Source of the DNA: Novosphingobium colocasiae
GTDB taxonomy: Bacteria; Pseudomonadota; Alphaproteobacteria; Sphingomonadales; Sphingomonadaceae
Length of the DNA stretch: 64,000 nucleotides
Direction of reading: 5' to 3'
Assembly (NCBI RefSeq): GCF_014652555.1
Contig: NZ_BMZA01000015.1
Location: 19,417-83,416 of the forward strand
Part shown: piece by piece, positions 60,273 to 64,000 of the stretch
Layout of the letters: every line of letters begins with the position of its first letter
Position numbering within the stretch: the first letter of the stretch is position 1
The notes under the pieces: generated by a model
Database searches by the model: none
The model's input: only the letters and a program-made list of their open reading frames with translations
Told to the model about the DNA's origin: nothing
Translations under genes and position numbers: made by a program

Positions 60273-61601
60273 ATGAACCAGCCACTGCAAACCCCCGCCC
60301 CCGCCAACCGCCTCACCAGCACTCGCGCCGGCGGCAAACTCGTCAAGGATTACTGGGACAACATCTTCACCGCGCGCGAACGCGGTGCCACCGTCGTCTG
60401 GTACAACGGGGCCGCGCTCAATCCGATTTTCCAGGCGATGGGGATTGAGTGGTGCCATGCCGAAGCGTTCGGGGCCCGCCTCGCCGCCACCCACATGGAA
60501 GGCCCGGCCCAGGCCATGGGCGAGGAATATGGCTATCTGCGCGAACTGTGCTCCTATGCCCGCACCACGCTGGGCTGCGCAGTCCTGACCCGCCGCGAGG
60601 CGGAGAACCCGGCGAGCACGGCCGTCGCCGATGATATGGTCCTCGCCTCGCGGCTCCCCGCGCCGGACCTGATCGTCAACGCCTATGCCGGGTGCAGCAC
60701 CGGCCAGCAGTGGGACGAGATTTCCTACCGCATCTTCGACAAGTCGCTGCCGTTCTTCAAGGTGTCCTACCCGCTGCTGTGGGGCAACCAGCCCGATTTC
60801 GATTACATCAAGGGCGAGGAGTGGGAAGCGGCTGCCCGCTATGTCGCCGACCAGCTCCGCCAGTTGATCGCCTTCCTCGAACATACCACCGGGCGGGCGT
60901 TCGACTGGGAAAAACTGCGCGAGGCGATGCATTACATCAAGATCGCCGGGCAACTGCGGATGGACGCTCTGGACCTGTGCAAGGCGCAGCCGACCCCGGC
61001 CACCTTCTGGGACTGGGTCGCCTGCATCGCCCCGATCAACTTCCTGCCCGGCAACCAGGACCTGGTGGATTTCTTCGCCGGTGTGAAAACCGAAATCGAA
61101 CAGCGGGTGGCAGAGGGCATCCCCGCCCTCCCGCGCGAACGCTACCGCCTGGCGTTCGACGGGATCATGAACTGGAACAAGGTCGGCTGGCTCGCCAACA
61201 AGTTCGCCGCCAACGACGCCGCGGTGGTCTGCGGCCGCTATACCCACACCTCGTTCTGGCACGAACCGCACCTGATCGACGTGGAAGACCCGCTGCTGGG
61301 CATGGCCAAGCACTATCTGCTGTGCCCGTTCAACCACAATGCCAAGGTTCTGGGGCAGTTGCTGATCAAGGACTGCGAGAAGTACAATATCGACGGCGTC
61401 GTCTTCCACTCCACCCGCACCTGCCGCTCGGCGTCGAACGGCCAGATGATCATGGCCAAGATGGCGCAGAAGGCGGGCATCCAGACGATGTTCTTCGAAG
61501 GCGATGTCGCTGATGCCTCGTTCTACAAGGACGCGATCCTCGACACCCGATTGGAAGCCATGCTGGAATCCATCGATGTGAAGGCGATGGCGGGACGCTG
61601 A
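60273..61601 (+). CDS. 2-hydroxyacyl-CoA dehydratase / benzoyl-CoA reductase-like subunit B, pair 3
   Basis: The 442-residue subunit shows C93 (RELCSYARTTLGC), C141 (YAGCSTGQQWDE) and C384 (STRTCRSASNGQ), with AFDGIMNWNKVGWLANKFA and FEGDVADASFYKDAILDTR. It lies 43 bases after subunit A with a CAGGAGA ribosome site at 60273. The pair stands as its own two-gene operon with no activator, so it probably shares the one at 46940. Confidence 0.88.
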   Translation: MNQPLQTPAPANRLTSTRAGGKLVKDYWDNIFTARERGATVVWYNGAALNPIFQAMGIEWCHAEAFGARLAATHMEGPAQAMGEEYGYLRELCSYARTTLGCAVLTRREAENPASTAVADDMVLASRLPAPDLIVNAYAGCSTGQQWDEISYRIFDKSLPFFKVSYPLLWGNQPDFDYIKGEEWEAAARYVADQLRQLIAFLEHTTGRAFDWEKLREAMHYIKIAGQLRMDALDLCKAQPTPATFWDWVACIAPINFLPGNQDLVDFFAGVKTEIEQRVAEGIPALPRERYRLAFDGIMNWNKVGWLANKFAANDAAVVCGRYTHTSFWHEPHLIDVEDPLLGMAKHYLLCPFNHNAKVLGQLLIKDCEKYNIDGVVFHSTRTCRSASNGQMIMAKMAQKAGIQTMFFEGDVADASFYKDAILDTRLEAMLESIDVKAMAGR

Positions 61602-61652
61602 ACCGACACACGGTGGCACTGCCACTTCCGTCGCGCAAGATCGGACAGAAAA

Positions 61653-61680
61653 ACGGCCCCGGAATCGCTTCCGGGGCCGT
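61653..61680. terminator. Bidirectional terminator between HGD pair 3 and the second PQQ dehydrogenase
   Basis: ACGGCCCCGGAA and its perfect complement form a 12-bp stem with a TCGC loop. On the minus strand it is followed by TTTTCTGT. It separates two convergent genes. Confidence 0.85.
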
Positions 61681-61700
61681 CTTCATCACTTCGCGCTGGG

Positions 61701-63779
61701 TCAGAACAGCCGGGTCGTCCCGTCTTCCTTCTCACCGCGCAGGGCCTTGCGCGAATAGTCGTATACCGCGTTGTTGATGTCGTGGATGTCCTGGTCCGAC
61801 AGTTCGTCGAACTGCGGCATGCCAAGCTGGGCCAGCGCGCCGTCCTTCACGATCTTGCGCAGGCTCTCGTAATCGTGCGCCATGGCGGATTCGCGCAAGT
61901 CAGGCCAGTTGGCGGTGCCGCCGCCCGGCCGGTGACAGATCGAGCAGTTGCGCAGCCAGAGGTCGCGCCCGCGCGCAGCCGATGCGGGATCGATCTTGAA
62001 CGCCGGGTTGTCGAAGATTTCGAGCGGCGGATTGGGCGGCGGGGTCGCGGGCAGCTTGGCCTTGCCGTCCAGCACGAAGGTCAGAACGCGCGGCAGGTGC
62101 TTGCCGAAACGCCAGCCCGGATCGTCCGGCGCGGCTGCGCCATAGCCGACCAGCAGCGTCACATATTGCCGATTGCCGGCAAGATAGGTGATCGGCGGCG
62201 CGATGATGCCGTTGTGCGCATCGAACTTCCACAGTTCCTTGCCGGTCCCCGCCTCATAAGCGTGGAACCAGCCTGCTGCGTCTCCCTGGAACACCAGCCC
62301 GGTCGCTGTCGCCAGCGTACCGCCGTTCCAGCCCGTCTTGTACTTCACCGTCCAGCGCGCCTTGCCGGTCTTCGGATCCCAGGCGAGCAAGCCGCCGGTG
62401 CCGTCATCCGGCTCGACCTTGGCCAGGCTGAACCGCGATCCGAGCGCGAATTCATAGTGCTTGACGCCCAGCACGAAGCTCTCCGCTTCCTTGGCCTTTT
62501 CCGGCGTAGTCCAATAGGTGCCGGGCTGCTTCAGGATCGGGATAAACGCCAGGCCAAGCTCCGGATTGTAGGACATCGCCTGCCAGTTGTGCGCCCCGAG
62601 CTGCGAGGGATACATCGTCACCGGACCATCTTCGTAGCGGGCGTTCTTGATCTCGACCGGACGGCCGGTCTTGAGGTCGATGCGGTCCGCCCAGGTCGCC
62701 TTGGCATATTTGTTGGCCGACAGCAGCTTTCCGTCGCGCCGGTCGAGGATATAGAAGAAGCCGTTGATCGCCGCCTGCATCAGCACCGGCCGCTTTTCGC
62801 CACCGATGTCCATCTGCGTCAGGATCATCTCGTTCGTCGCCTTCCAGTCCCATGCCTCGCGCGGGTTTTCCTGGTAATGCCACACATACTTGCCGGTATC
62901 GGCATCGAGCGCGACGATAGAGGCGAGGAACAGGTTGTCACCGCCGCCGGGGCTGCGCTGGGCCGGGTTGTAGTTCGAGGAATTGCCGACGCCGATGTAG
63001 ATCCGGTTCAGCTCCTTGTCGTAGGTGATCCCGTTCCACACGGTACCGCCGCCGCCCCAGCGCCACCATTCGCCGGTCCAGGTCTTGGCCGCCATCTCCT
63101 GCGCCTTGTCCTCGAAGCCCTTCGCCGGGTCGCCGGGAACAGTGTAGAACCGCCACAGCTTGCGGCCGGTTTCGGCATCATACGTCGTCACATAGCCGCG
63201 CGTGCCGAAATCCGCGCCGGAATTGCCGACGATGACCTTGCCCGCGAACACACGCGGCGCGCCGGTGATGACCTTGCGCGAATCCGCTTCCTCGATGGTG
63301 TTGACGATCCAGCGCGGCTTACCGGTCTTGCAATCGATCGAGATCAGCCGCCCGTCCAGGCTGGCGAGGAGAATCGCGCCCTTGTAGTAGCCAATCCCCC
63401 GGCTGCCCTGGTGGCTGGTGCGCAGCACGCGCGGATGCTGGATGCCGGCCTGCGGGTCATACTCCCACAGTTGCTTGCCGGTCGCCGCTTCGACAGCGTA
63501 GACCTTCGACGGCGATGTCGAGAAGTAAAGGACACCGTCGATCGCCAGCGGCGTCCCCTGCAAAGAACGCGCCTGCGCTGGCAGGTCCATGCTCCATGCC
63601 AGGCCAAGCCGGCCGACGGTTTCCGGGGTGATCTGCTCCAGATGGCTGAACCGCTGCTCGGCGCTGTCCAGCCCGTAAAGCGTCCAGTTGCCATCGCCGG
63701 CTTCATCACGCCCGCCCGAACACGATGCCAGCAACGCGCCCAGCAGCGCACCAGCGACGTTGCGCTTCAATCCAGCCAT
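61701..63779 (-). CDS. PQQ-dependent dehydrogenase with C-terminal cytochrome c (lipoprotein)
   Basis: The 692-residue protein has a lipobox (LLASC), the propeller start WTLYGLDSAEQRFSHLEQI, the WDWKATNEMI aspartate region and a heme site CSICH at 612-616. It differs from the enzyme at 22453 in lacking the vicinal cysteine pair: the matching place reads RTSHQGSRGIGY. Electron transfer or PQQ binding may therefore differ. It should oxidise an alcohol or similar group in the periplasm. The ATG at 63779 follows GGGAG. Confidence 0.86.
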   Translation of the reverse strand: MAGLKRNVAGALLGALLASCSGGRDEAGDGNWTLYGLDSAEQRFSHLEQITPETVGRLGLAWSMDLPAQARSLQGTPLAIDGVLYFSTSPSKVYAVEAATGKQLWEYDPQAGIQHPRVLRTSHQGSRGIGYYKGAILLASLDGRLISIDCKTGKPRWIVNTIEEADSRKVITGAPRVFAGKVIVGNSGADFGTRGYVTTYDAETGRKLWRFYTVPGDPAKGFEDKAQEMAAKTWTGEWWRWGGGGTVWNGITYDKELNRIYIGVGNSSNYNPAQRSPGGGDNLFLASIVALDADTGKYVWHYQENPREAWDWKATNEMILTQMDIGGEKRPVLMQAAINGFFYILDRRDGKLLSANKYAKATWADRIDLKTGRPVEIKNARYEDGPVTMYPSQLGAHNWQAMSYNPELGLAFIPILKQPGTYWTTPEKAKEAESFVLGVKHYEFALGSRFSLAKVEPDDGTGGLLAWDPKTGKARWTVKYKTGWNGGTLATATGLVFQGDAAGWFHAYEAGTGKELWKFDAHNGIIAPPITYLAGNRQYVTLLVGYGAAAPDDPGWRFGKHLPRVLTFVLDGKAKLPATPPPNPPLEIFDNPAFKIDPASAARGRDLWLRNCSICHRPGGGTANWPDLRESAMAHDYESLRKIVKDGALAQLGMPQFDELSDQDIHDINNAVYDYSRKALRGEKEDGTTRLF

Positions 63780-63968
63780 ATCCACTCCCGATCCGCGCCA
63801 CGAGGCTGCGATGCTTGTCTTGCGCCCGCGCCGTTCCGCAAGACGCGGAATCGGGGCGACGAAAGCCGGCTGTGAAGCGGCACCCGCGCACGGTACAATA
63901 TGCGTTCGGCATGGACGCAATAAGGCAGCGCTATAGCAGCCACCTGTGTGATTTGGATGGGATGATAT

Positions 63969-64000
<32 letters not shown>

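Noticed and set aside
61782..63875. 697-codon plus-strand frame opposite the second PQQ dehydrogenase
   Set aside because: No recognisable domain and antisense-type composition; the minus strand encodes a complete PQQ-cytochrome protein.

Overview
The window looks like chromosomal DNA of an aerobic, GC-rich alphaproteobacterium of the Sphingomonadales (Novosphingobium/Sphingobium type). This rests on TonB-dependent receptors with typical sphingomonad plugs, an intracellular PHB depolymerase, a PhoX-like phosphatase, PQQ dehydrogenases, a [3Fe-4S] P450 ferredoxin and alphaproteobacterial tRNAs. The genus is an inference; no rRNA gene is present.

Left part (1-22 kb), mostly housekeeping. A GST gene runs off the left edge. 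Then come PHB depolymerase, a Tat-exported PhoX-like protein, a cluster of palindromic intergenic repeats, the rpsF-rpsR-rplI operon and a GNAT gene. A seven-gene leftward iron-uptake operon follows (exbB-exbD-tonB-siderophore receptor-PiuC hydroxylase-ferric-reductase-like protein-PepSY protein), with Fur-like palindromes in front of exbB. After it lie a solitary GTA-type holin, a lipoprotein, aroQ, an Lrp regulator, a degenerate histidine kinase, a polysaccharide deacetylase, tRNA-Ile2 and tRNA-Pro, and the glutathione-dependent formaldehyde oxidation pair adhC-fghA with a divergent LysR gene.

Right part (22-64 kb), a large catabolic region for an unknown organic acid or ring compound handled as CoA thioesters. 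Its most striking content is three paralogous gene pairs of the 2-hydroxyacyl-CoA dehydratase / benzoyl-CoA reductase superfamily (25569-28107, 47925-50455, 59024-61601) and a single ATP-dependent activator gene (46940-47899). This radical, oxygen-sensitive chemistry is known mainly from anaerobes, yet here it sits beside P450, PQQ dehydrogenase and TonB receptor genes. All six subunits keep three conserved cysteines, and the activator keeps its two cluster cysteines.

Around these pairs is a rightward array of 14-15 closely spaced genes (28525-43330). It encodes SDRs, an acyl-CoA dehydrogenase plus kinase pair resembling LvaC/LvaA (4-hydroxyacyl-CoA dehydration), a CoA ligase, a TonB receptor, an aldehyde dehydrogenase, P450 plus ferredoxin, an AliB-like alicyclic acyl-CoA dehydrogenase and an EthD protein. 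A leftward seven-gene operon (50455-43478) joins one HGD pair, the activator, a small membrane protein, a zinc alcohol dehydrogenase, a CoA ligase and a VOC protein. An alpha-methylacyl-CoA racemase, a TetR regulator, an unusual SDR, a third CoA ligase, a large TonB receptor and a second PQQ dehydrogenase complete it. No thiolase or crotonase-type hydratase is seen, so the pathway must continue elsewhere.

Inferred logic: uptake by TonB receptors, oxidation by PQQ enzymes/P450/ALDH, CoA activation, and then removal of hydroxyl groups or reduction of unsaturated rings by the HGD pairs and the kinase/dehydrogenase pair. Two recurring short motifs (GTGAGTTCRAATCACT and TAAGNNNTACTCAT) in the intergenic regions suggest shared regulators. 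The window ends in the 3' end of a probable initiator tRNA gene.
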